Shown here in pieces: positions 33,131-44,313 of a DNA stretch of 64,000 nucleotides (positions within the stretch are counted from its first letter, which is position 1; each line of letters opens with the position of its first letter). The stretch comes from Dehalococcoidia bacterium (GTDB lineage: Bacteria; Chloroflexota; Dehalococcoidia; Bin125). The position numbers and the translations under genes are program-made. The notes beneath the pieces are model-generated. The model saw nothing but the letters and a program-made list of their open reading frames with translations. It was not told the DNA's origin and ran no database searches. The stretch lies in NCBI GenBank assembly GCA_022825855.1, contig JAJDWB010000018.1, positions 1-64,000 on the forward strand, in the 5' to 3' direction.

Positions 33131-34459
33131 ATGGTTCGCCTTAGTGACTTGCACCCCGAAGAAGCGCATCACATGCGCAACATGGGCGAGCGCTTCGCGC
33201 AGATGCCGCTCGACGACACGCCGTTTGTCACGCCGCCGCCACTGGCCGAGGCCAGGATCGCCCTGATCACCTCCGCCGGCCTGCATCGCCGCGACGACCG
33301 GCCGTTCCGCTTCGGCGACCAGGGCTATCGCGTGATCCCCAACGACGTGAATCCCGCCGACCTCGTCCAGACCCAGGTCAGCGTCAACTTCGACCGCACC
33401 CACTACCAGCGCGACGTCAACGTCGTCCTCCCGCTCGATCGGATGCGCGAGCTGGCCCGGGCCGGCGAAATCGGCGCGGTCTCCGAGTGGCATTACTCCG
33501 TGCTCGGCTCCAACCCCAATCCCTACCTGCTCAAGGACGCGGCCGCCGACCTCGCCCAGCGCATGCGCGACTCCGGGGTCGACTGCGCGATGCTGACTCC
33601 CGTTTGACCGGCCTGCACGGGTACCGTCGGTACCCTCTCCTGGCTGCTCGAAGCCGAGGGCATCGCGACCACCGGGATCAGCCTGATCCGCGAGCACACC
33701 GAAGTCGTCAACCCGCCACGCGCGCTCTGGGTGCCGTTCCCGCTCGGACGCCCGCTCGGCGTCGCCGATGATCCCGAATTCCAGACCGATGTCCTGCGCA
33801 GCGCCCTGCGGCTCTTGGAGACGGCGAGCGAGCCGACGATCGCCGACTTCCCCCGCGAAGCGCCGGACGGCAACGGCGAGGGCGTCTGGGCCTGCTCGAT
33901 CGCGATGCCCGAGCCCGATGTCAGCGACCTGGAGTCCGCGCTGCGGCGCGAAGTCGACCTGCTTACCCCCTGGTACGAAGAGACCCGCCGCCGCCGTGGC
34001 CGGACCACGATCGGCATGAGCGGCGCGACTCCCGAGCAGATCGATGCCGTCGTCTCCCTGGTCGTCGCCTGCGCCCAAGGCGAGGGATTCTCGGACATCC
34101 CGGCGGCGGCCTCCGAACCAAACTGGATCCACCGGATGCCGATGCTGCTGCGCTACGCCGTCGAGGACCTGCGCGCCTTCTATCAGGAGGCGGTCACCTC
34201 GCGACCCGGCACCAGCCCGCCGTCGCAGCACGACATGCACACCTGGATCTTCGAGCAGACCGCTCTCGGTCAGGCCCTGCTGCAGATCGGCCACCGAATC
34301 GCGGAGGTGGGCGATCAACCGCTATTGATGATGCGCGGCTTCATCATTCCCGAGGGCTTCTGGATCGACGGTCCCACCTGGGGCCAGCAGACCCGCAATC
34401 CCGGCGGAGCCCAGGGCCTCAGCCACGCCACCGCCTACCTCGCCGGCGAGCGACCATAG
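33131..34459 (+). CDS. Putative selenoprotein of the glycine/sarcosine/betaine/D-proline reductase B family (in-frame TGA = Sec159)
   Basis: The protein is 442 residues if the TGA at 33605-33607 is read as selenocysteine (residue 159). The frame before and after the TGA is identical, and both halves belong to one protein: the first ends CAMLTPV and the second resumes PACTGTVG, giving a redox motif U159-P-A-C162. This UxxC placement matches the Sec/Cys site of the selenoprotein B family of amino-acid reductases, where related proteins have Cys or Sec followed by CxxC-like residues. A perfect 7-bp hairpin with a GUC loop follows after an 11-nt gap, as expected for a bacterial SECIS. Without Sec decoding it would be a truncated 158-aa protein. 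The start at 33131 begins MVRLSDLHPEEAHHM. It follows clpS by 29 nt. selA, selB, selC and selD are not in the window. Confidence 0.8.
33619..33635 (+). other. SECIS-like hairpin after the in-frame TGA
   Basis: GGGTACC (33619-33625) and its exact complement GGTACCC (33629-33635) enclose a GTC loop. The loop begins 18 nt after the TGA, within the spacing of 16-37 nt reported for bacterial SECIS elements, and a G is the first loop base, another bSECIS feature. The hairpin is inside the coding frame, as in bacteria. It is not proof of decoding but strongly supports Sec insertion. Confidence 0.7.
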
Positions 34460-34532
34460 ACTCGCCGTGCCCGAACACTGTTGTTACGCTCCGCTCTCTG
34501 GCCGCGCGCTGAAGCGAGACGAATAGGTTGCC

Positions 34533-36698
<2,166 letters not shown>

Positions 36699-36720
36699 CA
36701 CTCGCGCCGATACTTGTGGC

Positions 36721-37476
36721 TCAGGCTGACACCCAAGCTGACAGCCAGGCAAAACCAAACAGTGCAGTACACGTCATCACGGTGCCGGTCCAGATTGCAT
36801 GGGCGCGAGGCGATGAGATAAACAACAGCGGCGCCTCAACCAGCATGACTAGGATTGCGAGCAGAACTCCCCGGAGTTCACAGCCGTCACACGCTTCATA
36901 GTAGAAGTACCGCGCGTACGAATCGAAAAACGCGTAGCCGAACACGGCGATCGCGGTGGGGCCCACCACCATAGCGCCGATGTTCGCAATCGTCCTCGGG
37001 AACAACGGTTGCCAGAGCCACGTGAACAAGACGAGCATGAGAGCGCCGAACCAGCGCGGCACGCTGAATTGGTCCGGGCCGAGGCTGACCATTGGCTCCA
37101 CTAGTGAGAACAGGAAGTACACCAACACCGCGAGCATCGACACGAACAGTGCGACCGGAGCGACCCAATCCATCTCCCACACCCATTGGCGAATCCTGTG
37201 AGGCCCAACGTCCCAGCGTGCGACGACATACGCCGTCAACGGCATCAGTGCGAGTTCAATGCCCTTCAGCGGAGCAACCTCGATCCGCTGGCCAAAACCT
37301 GTTTCCGGGAACTGACCAAAGTACAAGCTTAGGATGTTGCCGTTGCCTAGCAGCACAACGAAGCCAGCGAAGATGAACACAAAGAGCATGAGTGCCGGTG
37401 CCTGTACGAGCACCCACTCCGAATGTTCGTTGGGCCCTACCGGGTCGATTGAGCGCATGCCCTCGCCTGTCAGCAC
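36721..37476 (-). CDS. Hypothetical polytopic membrane protein
   Basis: This 251-aa protein has about six predicted transmembrane helices (for example ALMLFVFIFAGFVVLL and a final VMTCTALFGFAWLSAWV) and no recognised family. Between them lies a short loop with Cys in YEACDGCEL. It is downstream of lhr on the same strand, separated by 48 nt. Its base composition is visibly lower in G+C than both helicase genes beside it, similar to the zinc-ribbon gene pair and fic, so it may be a more recent arrival. A shorter start at 37458 is possible. Confidence 0.6.
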   Translation of the reverse strand: MLTGEGMRSIDPVGPNEHSEWVLVQAPALMLFVFIFAGFVVLLGNGNILSLYFGQFPETGFGQRIEVAPLKGIELALMPLTAYVVARWDVGPHRIRQWVWEMDWVAPVALFVSMLAVLVYFLFSLVEPMVSLGPDQFSVPRWFGALMLVLFTWLWQPLFPRTIANIGAMVVGPTAIAVFGYAFFDSYARYFYYEACDGCELRGVLLAILVMLVEAPLLFISSPRAHAIWTGTVMTCTALFGFAWLSAWVSA

Positions 37477-37524
37477 GCCGCGTCGCTCAATCAGCCGCGC
37501 TTCACCCTACAGCGGGCAGCACAG

Positions 37525-40500
37525 CTAGTCCGCGGCAACCGCCTGCGAATCGCCCGACTCCAACGGCACCCCATCGACCAACGTCAGCTTCGACCCCAGC
37601 CGCGACGGCACCTTCTGACCCGGCAGCAGGATCCCGACCAGGTTGCATGGGTCGCTGGCCGCGATCGTGACCTCTTCGCCCGTCGTCGCCGACCGACGCA
37701 CCGCCCGCAGCCGATCGATCGCCTCCGGCAACGCAAACTGCTCGCCGAGCAGACCCTGAATGAAGCGCCCGCCGCGAATCTCACCGCGCGCTTCCAGCCG
37801 TCTCAGCGCCCGCAGCACGTCCCGCCACTGGATCGTCAGGCTCTCCCGAGTCGCCAGCTCCCGCGACACGACGCCGTAGCGGTGCAGCAGGATCCGCGCG
37901 ATCCGCTCGGCCAGCTCGTCCGCCTCCTCGGGATCCGCCGTCGGCGCAACTGACGGCGGCAGCGCCGCCCAGCGCCCGGCCGGTCCCTCGCCGATGAACA
38001 CCCCGCCGCCGCCGTAGCGCGGCCGCCTCGACTTGCGGTTCGGGCGGATCAGTTGCCGCAGACCCTGGAATCCGTCCGCGTGGGCCAGACCCGAGGCGAC
38101 CAGTTCGCGCAACCCGCCCTCGACATCGGTCGCGAGCCGCCGCGTCCCGTCCACCAGTTCGTCGAAGAACAGCGCCCCACGATCTTCCAGCAGCCGCAAA
38201 ATCTGGCTCGCCGCGCCGCGGTCGGCGTGCAGTTGTTCGGCGACATCCGGCTGCGGCTCCGGTGCCGATCGTCCGCGGGCGGCGGGAGTCGGCGCCGGCC
38301 GGCGCACCGCCGCCAGCAGCGAGCGGAAGTCGCGACGCAGCGCCAGCGCGACCGGCGTCGTCTTGGTCGGCGCCCGCCGCGCCGATCGCGTCGTCAGACG
38401 CGCCCAGGCGATGTCGCCGGCCAGGCACAGCTCGTCCAGCCAGGCCTCGCGGTAATCCGACACCCGCGCCGCGATCAGGTCGCGCTCCCACGACGCCGCC
38501 GGCGCCTCGAAGCCCTGCAACTGCTCGATCACGGCCCGCACTCCGGCCTTGCCCGCAAGCCGCGTGTCCGGCGTCAGGTGCTGCCAGCGGAGCAGGAAGC
38601 GCAGGTAGTGCTGCACCGTGACCGGCTCGATCTCCGCCCGCAGCCGCGCAATCGTGTAGCGGTGAATCCGCGCCAGCAGCCGACGGTCGCAGTACTCCTC
38701 CGCGTCGTCCTCTGCCAGCGTCGGCGTGAACTGCCCGCGCATCACCTCGCCGTAGGCCTCGAGCTGTGCCAGTCCGTAGCCGCAGTCCGGCGCCTGCAGT
38801 CCGCAGCGCCGCGAGAGCTGTTCCGGCGTGATCGGACCCGAAATCTCCAGGTGTCCCCGAACCAGCCTCAGCCGCGCATCCTCCCGATCGTCCGGTAGGA
38901 CCAGCGCCGACTCCGGCACGCTGAAGCCCGGCTCGACCGCGTGATCGGGGAACAACTGGCGGATCGACTCCAGGTGCTCGGCCGCGAACCAGACCGCGCC
39001 CTCCGGACCCTCCGCGCGCGCGGCGCGGCCGCTTTCGCGAAGCTCGGCCAGCATCGCCGCATCCAGCCTCGGCAGCGCGCCCTCGCGCCAGGCCACGACC
39101 GAGTGCAGCAACTCGTGCAACTCGTCCGCGTCGCGGATCGGCGGGAACGCCTCCTCCTGCACCCGCTCAATTGCATCGATATCCAGCTTGCCCAGGTCGC
39201 GCTGTTCGTTGGGCAGCGTCCGCCGCGTCATCACCGCCCGCGCCCGACGCTCCTCCAGCGGCGCGTCGTCGAGGAAGCCGAAGGGATTGATGTTGATGAT
39301 GCTCTGCGCCATCGCCGACGGCGTCACCGTGTCCCGCGCATGCAGCCGGATCTCGCCGCGTTCGATCCGTTCCAGCACGCCGATCAATGCATCCGTATCG
39401 ACCGCCTCGTGCAGGCAATCGTCCATCGTCTGCGCGATCAACGGATGATCGGGCACCTCGAGCGGTCCGGCCAGGTTCTCCTGGCAACCGACCTGCGCCG
39501 GGAACACCGCGGCCAGCAGGTCGTCGGCAATCATCCGCTGCAGGTAGGGCGGAACCTCCTTGCCCGCCCGACGCCGGGGCACGGCCAGCGCCCGCGTCGC
39601 CGCCCAGCGCCAGCGCGTGTTCCAGAACGGCGCGTAGAGCACCGCCTGGCGCAGCGACTGCTCCGCGTTGTCCGCCTTCAGGTACTCGAACGCCTCCTCC
39701 AGCGGGAACGACTGCGTCGGCCCCAACGAGAGCAGGATGCCTTCCTCGTTCGCCGCCGCCTGCAGCTCGAAGTCGAAGCGCACGCAGAAGCGCTTGCGCA
39801 GCGCCAGACCCCAGGCCCGGTTGACCCCCGACCCGAACGGCGCATGCACCACCAGTTGCTGCCCGCCGCCCTCGTCGAAAAACCGCTCGAACACCACGTC
39901 GGTGTCGGAGGGCATCACCTGCAACGAGTCCTGCGACTCCGACAGGTACTCCACGATCTGCTCGGCCGCGATCGCCTGCATGTGACACTCGCGCTGCAGC
40001 CTGCGCGCCGCGCCCTCGACGTCGTCCGCCATCGCGCCCACGTCGCGCCGCAGCTCGCCCACCGCTGCCGAGAGCTCCATGCTGCGACCGGGCGCCTCGC
40101 CCAGCCAGAACGGGATCGTCGGCGGCGCGCCGTGCGCGTCCTCGACCCGCACAATGCCCTTGTTCTCCACCCGCCGGATCTTCCACGACGTGCTGCCCAG
40201 CAGGAAGATGTCGCCCGCCGCCGTCTCGATCGCAAAGTCCTCGTTGACCGTGCCGATGAACGCACCCTCGGGTTCCTTGATCACGCGGTAATCGCCGGTC
40301 TCGGGAATCGTGCCGCCGTTCAGGATCGCCGTCATCCGCGCCGCCCGCCGCGGTCTGACCACGCCGTTGATCCGGTCGCGGTGGACCAGCGGCTGCGATC
40401 GTCCGCCCGCCTCGCCGATCCCCGTGGCCAGCATCTCCACCGTCTCGTCGAACGCCGCCCGCTCCAGCCCGGCGTACGGAGCCGCCCGCCGCATCAGCCG

Positions 40501-41829
40501 GAACAGTTCGTCTTCCCGCCACTCCTCCTCCGACGCCGCCTCCGCCACGATCTGTTGCGCCAGGATCTCGATCGGCGCCTTGGGCTGGCAGACCCGATCC
40601 AGATCGCCGCCCTCGACCGCCCGCACCATCGCCGCGCACTCCACCAGTTCGTCCAGCGACGTCGGGAACAGCGCCCCGTGCGGCACCAGCCCCAGCGCGT
40701 GACCCGAGCGTCCAACCCGCTGCAGGAACGTCGCGATCCGCCGCGGCGACCCGACCTGGCAGACCAGGTCGACCGAGCCGATATCGATCCCCAGCTCCAG
40801 CGACGCTGTCGCCACGACCGCCTTGAGATCGCCCGACTTGAGCCGCTGCTCCATCACGTGCCGGCGCTCCTTGGACAGCGATCCGTGGTGCCCCGACACG
40901 TGCTCCTTGCCCACCCGGATGCCCAGCTCGTGCGCCACGCGCTCCGCCAGCGAGCGCCGGTTGACGAAGATCAACGTCGTCCGGTGCTGCAGGATCAGCT
41001 CCGCCAACCGGTCGTAGACCGCGCCCCAGTGGTCGTGCGTCGCCAGCGCCTGCAGCGGCGCGTCCGTCGTCTCGATCCACAGCTTCAGTTCCCGCCGATG
41101 CCCCAGATCCAGAATCCGGCAGGGCAACGGATTGCCGGCCAGGTCCAGACCCGTCAGGAAGGCGGCAATCTCCGACATCGGCTTCTGCGTCGCCGACAGC
41201 CCGATCCGCGTCGGCCGCCGTTCCGCCACGTGATCCAGCCGCGCCAGCGTCAAGGACAGGTGCGATCCCCGCTTGTCCCGCACCACCGCGTGGATCTCGT
41301 CCAGGATCGCCGTGCGAACCGTGCGCAGGATCTCCCGCGACTGCTTTGCCGTCAGCATCAGGTACAGCGACTCCGGCGTCGTGATCAGGATCTGCGGCGG
41401 CCGCTTGACGATCGCCCGTCGCTCGGCCTGCGTCGTGTCGCCCGTGCGCAGCCCCATGCGGATGCGCGGCAGTTCAACCCCGCGCTGCTCCGCCAGTTGC
41501 CGGATCTCGCTCAGCGGCTCCTCCAGGTTGCGCCGGATGTCGTTCGACAACGCCTTCAGCGGCGACACGTACAGGATCCGCACCTCGTCCGGCAGTTCCC
41601 CGCCGTTGCTTTCGCCCTCGCGGATCAGATCGTCGATTCCGGCCAGGAACGCCGTCAGCGTCTTGCCCGACCCCGTCGGCGCCGCAATCAGACAGTCTTC
41701 CCCGGTCCGGATCGCCGGCCAGCCGTCCTCCTGCGCATACGTCGGCGCGCCAAAGCGATCGACAAACCAGTCCCGCACCAGCGGGTGAAAATCCTCAAGC
41801 ACGGATGCCGCGGCAACGCCATTGCTCAT
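37525..41829 (-). CDS. lhr: Large helicase-related protein Lhr (DEAD/DEAH helicase)
   Basis: This 1434-aa superfamily 2 helicase matches bacterial Lhr (long form). Walker A is PTGSGKT (51-57), the DExH box reads LDEIHAVV, and motif VI includes QRVGRSGH. Beyond the helicase core lie the winged-helix and large C-terminal domains (residues about 870-1434) of Lhr-CTD type, which tetramerise in mycobacteria. Lhr is linked to DNA repair after crosslinking or mitomycin exposure; some are RNA:DNA helicases. Its start is the ATG at 41829, followed upstream by a 398-bp divergent intergenic region containing a phased quasi-repeat (42020-42122). Confidence 0.93.
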   Translation of the reverse strand: MSNGVAAASVLEDFHPLVRDWFVDRFGAPTYAQEDGWPAIRTGEDCLIAAPTGSGKTLTAFLAGIDDLIREGESNGGELPDEVRILYVSPLKALSNDIRRNLEEPLSEIRQLAEQRGVELPRIRMGLRTGDTTQAERRAIVKRPPQILITTPESLYLMLTAKQSREILRTVRTAILDEIHAVVRDKRGSHLSLTLARLDHVAERRPTRIGLSATQKPMSEIAAFLTGLDLAGNPLPCRILDLGHRRELKLWIETTDAPLQALATHDHWGAVYDRLAELILQHRTTLIFVNRRSLAERVAHELGIRVGKEHVSGHHGSLSKERRHVMEQRLKSGDLKAVVATASLELGIDIGSVDLVCQVGSPRRIATFLQRVGRSGHALGLVPHGALFPTSLDELVECAAMVRAVEGGDLDRVCQPKAPIEILAQQIVAEAASEEEWREDELFRLMRRAAPYAGLERAAFDETVEMLATGIGEAGGRSQPLVHRDRINGVVRPRRAARMTAILNGGTIPETGDYRVIKEPEGAFIGTVNEDFAIETAAGDIFLLGSTSWKIRRVENKGIVRVEDAHGAPPTIPFWLGEAPGRSMELSAAVGELRRDVGAMADDVEGAARRLQRECHMQAIAAEQIVEYLSESQDSLQVMPSDTDVVFERFFDEGGGQQLVVHAPFGSGVNRAWGLALRKRFCVRFDFELQAAANEEGILLSLGPTQSFPLEEAFEYLKADNAEQSLRQAVLYAPFWNTRWRWAATRALAVPRRRAGKEVPPYLQRMIADDLLAAVFPAQVGCQENLAGPLEVPDHPLIAQTMDDCLHEAVDTDALIGVLERIERGEIRLHARDTVTPSAMAQSIININPFGFLDDAPLEERRARAVMTRRTLPNEQRDLGKLDIDAIERVQEEAFPPIRDADELHELLHSVVAWREGALPRLDAAMLAELRESGRAARAEGPEGAVWFAAEHLESIRQLFPDHAVEPGFSVPESALVLPDDREDARLRLVRGHLEISGPITPEQLSRRCGLQAPDCGYGLAQLEAYGEVMRGQFTPTLAEDDAEEYCDRRLLARIHRYTIARLRAEIEPVTVQHYLRFLLRWQHLTPDTRLAGKAGVRAVIEQLQGFEAPAASWERDLIAARVSDYREAWLDELCLAGDIAWARLTTRSARRAPTKTTPVALALRRDFRSLLAAVRRPAPTPAARGRSAPEPQPDVAEQLHADRGAASQILRLLEDRGALFFDELVDGTRRLATDVEGGLRELVASGLAHADGFQGLRQLIRPNRKSRRPRYGGGGVFIGEGPAGRWAALPPSVAPTADPEEADELAERIARILLHRYGVVSRELATRESLTIQWRDVLRALRRLEARGEIRGGRFIQGLLGEQFALPEAIDRLRAVRRSATTGEEVTIAASDPCNLVGILLPGQKVPSRLGSKLTLVDGVPLESGDSQAVAAD

Positions 41830-42227
41830 ATGTTCCGTAGCTTACGCTATGCCGGCAGCAGACATCCGTTTTCGAGCTAGAATGTCCGTGCTGTTGAAGT
41901 ATGCGGAACGGACAACCCCGTGAACCACCGTCCTCGATCCCTCGATCTGCGGCGACCTGCGATGTCCCAATCCGGTCCGTCCATGACCGCACACTGTCGT
42001 TCAACACCGGTCATAACCCGCACAAATCCCGTCCAAATCCGCACAGAATCGAACACAATCGAACAAAATCGAACACGCAGGGTCAACCAAACCGAACCAA
42101 ACCTAACCACTTCCAACCACTCAGACCCCGCAAAACACTGGGTTTTCGTCGTTGCCGGCTCAGGAGAAAAATCTTCGCCAACCACCCGACCACCGCTACC
42201 ATCCCCCCATAAGAGGAGCGCCGAGCC
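41830..42227. other. Gene-free divergent intergenic region, lhr/M20 peptidase
   Basis: This 398-bp stretch holds no convincing gene. Short frames here encode only Pro/Asn/Thr-rich sequence caused by repetitive DNA. It contains a possible plus-strand -10 box TAGAAT (41878-41883) without a good -35, the quasi-repeat array 42020-42122 on a strongly C/A-rich top strand, and a likely leader for the M20 gene. Confidence 0.55.
42020..42122. repeat. 10-11-bp phased quasi-repeat array (CGAACA/CAACCA-rich)
   Basis: About ten units of 10-11 bp can be traced. The clearest are GCACAGAATC, GAACACAATC, GAACAAAATC and GAACACGCAG (42041-42080), with looser units such as CCGAACCAAA and CCTAACCACTT after. Consecutive copies of CGAACA fall one helical turn apart. 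The top strand is C/A-rich, the bottom G/T-rich. It may be a phased protein-binding array or a slippage product; it is not a CRISPR array because units are too short and lack spacers. Confidence 0.5.
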
Positions 42228-43538
42228 ATGACCAACAACATCAACTGGCAGCCCGTCTTCGACGAAGCCCTCGACTACTTCGTCAACTACCTGCAAATCA
42301 ACACCACCAACCCGCCCGGCAACGAGAAGCCGGCCGCTCGCTGGATGGGCAAGATCCTCTCCGACGCCGGCATGGAGGTCGAATACGTCGAGATCCAGCC
42401 CGAGCGCGAGGCCATCTTCGCCTGGCTGCGCGGCGACGGCTCCAAGCGTCCGATGATGCTCTGCAACCACCTCGACGTCGTCCCGGTCGAGGAGGCCTAC
42501 TGGACCAAGCCCGCCTTCGAGGGCCTGATCGAGGACGGCAAGATCTACGGCCGCGGCGCCGTCGACATGAAGGGCTGCGGCATCATGCACCTGATGACCA
42601 TGCTGCTGCTCCAGCGCCACAGCGCCTCGCTCAAGCGCGACCTCGTCTTCTGCGGCGTGCCCGACGAAGAGGCCGGCTCGGTCTGGGGCATGGAGTGGCT
42701 CTGCAAGAACCGCCCCGACCTCGTCGATGTCGAGTTCGAGCTCTCCGAGGGCGGCAGCGGCTCGACCCAGCTCATGGGCAAGGAAGCCGACATTTTCTCC
42801 GTCGCCACCAACGAAAAAGACATCTGCTGGCTGCAGCTCACCTCGATCGGCACGCCCGGACACGGCTCGCGACCCCACTACGACAACTCCGCCGTCCACC
42901 TCGTCAACGCGCTCTCCAAACTGGCCGCCTGGGAACGCCCCGTCACGATCACGCCCTCGACCCGCATCTGGCTCGACCGCCTCGTCGACGAGGGCCACAT
43001 CCCCGCCTTCGACAGCGAGGACGAGCTGGCCGCGCTGATCACCGAACACCCCCACATCCACGCGATGTTCATCAACACGCTCAACGTGACCATGGTCAAC
43101 AGCGGGATCAAGGCCAACGTCATCCCGGCCAGGTCCGAGGCGACCATCGACTGCCGCTTGCTGCCCGGCCAGGACCGCGAGGACTGGCGCCAGCAGGTGA
43201 TCGACGTGATCGACGACGACCGCATCGAGGTCGAGTTCTCGGGCTGGGACCAGGATCAGCCGGTCGAGGTCGATTGGGACACCGAGCTCTATCACACGAT
43301 CGAGGCCGTCGTCACCGAAGCGGTCGAGGACGCCACCGTCGTCCCCTCCACTTGCGTCGGCGGCACCGACAACCGCTTCCTCCGCCAGCAGGGCATCCCC
43401 GCCTACGGCTTCATCCCCGTCCTGCTCAGCCCCGAGGAGGCCTCCGGCTTCCACGGCAACGACGAGCACATGACCGTCGAGAACTTCAACATGGGCGTCG
43501 AACTCACCTACGAAATCGTCCGCCGCATGGTCACCTGA
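42228..43538 (+). CDS. M20-family zinc peptidase/deacylase (ArgE/DapE-like)
   Basis: This 436-aa metallohydrolase has the M20 dizinc site: H81 and D83 in CNHLDVVP, D113 in GRGAVDMKG, and E147-E148 in PDEEAG. A final metal-ligand His is near the C-terminus in FHGNDEHM. Members hydrolyse N-acyl amino acids or small peptides, so ArgE, DapE and carboxypeptidase functions are all possible; the sequence does not decide between them. The GAGGAG site about 9 nt upstream supports the start. It ends just before the intergenic repeat copy 43540-43575. Confidence 0.88.
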   Translation: MTNNINWQPVFDEALDYFVNYLQINTTNPPGNEKPAARWMGKILSDAGMEVEYVEIQPEREAIFAWLRGDGSKRPMMLCNHLDVVPVEEAYWTKPAFEGLIEDGKIYGRGAVDMKGCGIMHLMTMLLLQRHSASLKRDLVFCGVPDEEAGSVWGMEWLCKNRPDLVDVEFELSEGGSGSTQLMGKEADIFSVATNEKDICWLQLTSIGTPGHGSRPHYDNSAVHLVNALSKLAAWERPVTITPSTRIWLDRLVDEGHIPAFDSEDELAALITEHPHIHAMFINTLNVTMVNSGIKANVIPARSEATIDCRLLPGQDREDWRQQVIDVIDDDRIEVEFSGWDQDQPVEVDWDTELYHTIEAVVTEAVEDATVVPSTCVGGTDNRFLRQQGIPAYGFIPVLLSPEEASGFHGNDEHMTVENFNMGVELTYEIVRRMVT

Positions 43539-43539
43539 A

Positions 43540-43575
43540 TTCCCTCTCCCCGAGGGAGAGGGTTAGGGTGAGGGC
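43540..43575. repeat. 36-bp interspersed palindromic repeat, copy 2
   Basis: This copy is 35 of 36 identical to the reverse complement of 100-135. Its core (43542-43562) is CCCTCTCCC-CGA-GGGAGAGGG, a 9-bp hairpin. It lies between the convergent M20 and NIPSNAP-like genes, in the position of a bidirectional terminator. An additional CCCTCCGGGGAGAGG follows. Confidence 0.7.
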
Positions 43576-43604
43576 CCTCCGGGGAGAGGTTGAGCGCCCT
43601 CCGC

Positions 43605-44276
43605 CTACTGCAATTTCGAGTACGGCAGAGGATTCATGAAGGTGATCGACTCCTCCGGCGCATGCTCCCGCAAGGGCTCGATGATCTCCCTGAGCGGATC
43701 GCCCGCTCGATACTCCATCATCCCGCCCGGACCGTGCGGCATGATCCACAGGTCGGTCAGCTCGCCCGAGCGCCCGATCCGCGACGCGTAGGCCGTCACC
43801 AGTTGCAGCGCGCCGGCCGAATCCATCGTCTCGACCAACCCGCCGATCGCCTCAATCGCCGGCAGCAGACCGCCCGTCGCCGTCTGCAGCACCGCCAGCA
43901 TGTACTGACGCGGCTGCTCCGGCGACGCCTCGAGCGCCGCCTCCAGCCGCTCGGCGCTCCCGTAGGACACGCTCTGCGTGAACTTCGTGATCTCTTCAAT
44001 CTCGATCTCGCCGCGCAGCTTCTCGACCGCCGACCACAGCGCCTGATCCTGACCCAGCGAAGCCAGGCACTCCTCCGCATGCGCCATGCTCTCGTAGCGC
44101 TGCAGCGACATGTCCCAGCCCATCTCGCCGCCGGTCAGCTTCCACGCCCCGACCAGGTCAATCCCGTGCCGCTCCATCGCCGGAGCGACCGTGTCGGCGT
44201 AGAAGTCGACGAACAGGTCGAACGCGGTGTTGGTGATCGGCGTGATCCGGTGTCGAACTTCAAGAAACACGGCCAT
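43605..44276 (-). CDS. NIPSNAP/EthD-like dimeric alpha-beta barrel protein
   Basis: This 223-aa protein appears to contain two ferredoxin-like (dimeric alpha-beta barrel) halves. The first half starts VFLEVRHRITPI and contains LVGAWKLTGGEMG and ECLASLGQ, as in NIPSNAP-type domains; the second half contains LTDLWIMPHG. Function of this family is unknown; some members assist degradation of aromatic or quinone compounds. The start at 44276 is chosen because the longer frame begins inside the next gene's leader. It lies downstream of an LLM gene on the same strand (37-nt gap), which suggests a shared redox pathway. Confidence 0.65.
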   Translation of the reverse strand: MAVFLEVRHRITPITNTAFDLFVDFYADTVAPAMERHGIDLVGAWKLTGGEMGWDMSLQRYESMAHAEECLASLGQDQALWSAVEKLRGEIEIEEITKFTQSVSYGSAERLEAALEASPEQPRQYMLAVLQTATGGLLPAIEAIGGLVETMDSAGALQLVTAYASRIGRSGELTDLWIMPHGPGGMMEYRAGDPLREIIEPLREHAPEESITFMNPLPYSKLQ

Positions 44277-44313
44277 GTCGGACTCCAATAGCGTCTGTCG
44301 AATCGTGCGCAGG

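Noticed and set aside
33131-33607. Reading the 33131 gene as a truncated or broken pseudogene
   Set aside because: Frame is unchanged across the TGA, the two halves are one family protein, and the UxxC motif and hairpin favour selenocysteine. A pseudogene would also be expected to show other damage.
42041-42076. LexA/SOS box at the TCGAAC repeats
   Set aside because: Half-sites are in direct, not inverted, orientation, and no matching right half was found at correct spacing.
42020-42122. CRISPR-like array
   Set aside because: Units of 10-11 bp have no spacers and no cas genes are in the window.
41901-42231. Small frames in the lhr/M20 gap encoding Asn/Pro/Thr-rich proteins of about 103 aa
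   Set aside because: They are translations of the phased quasi-repeat, run across each other in two frames, and lack conserved features.
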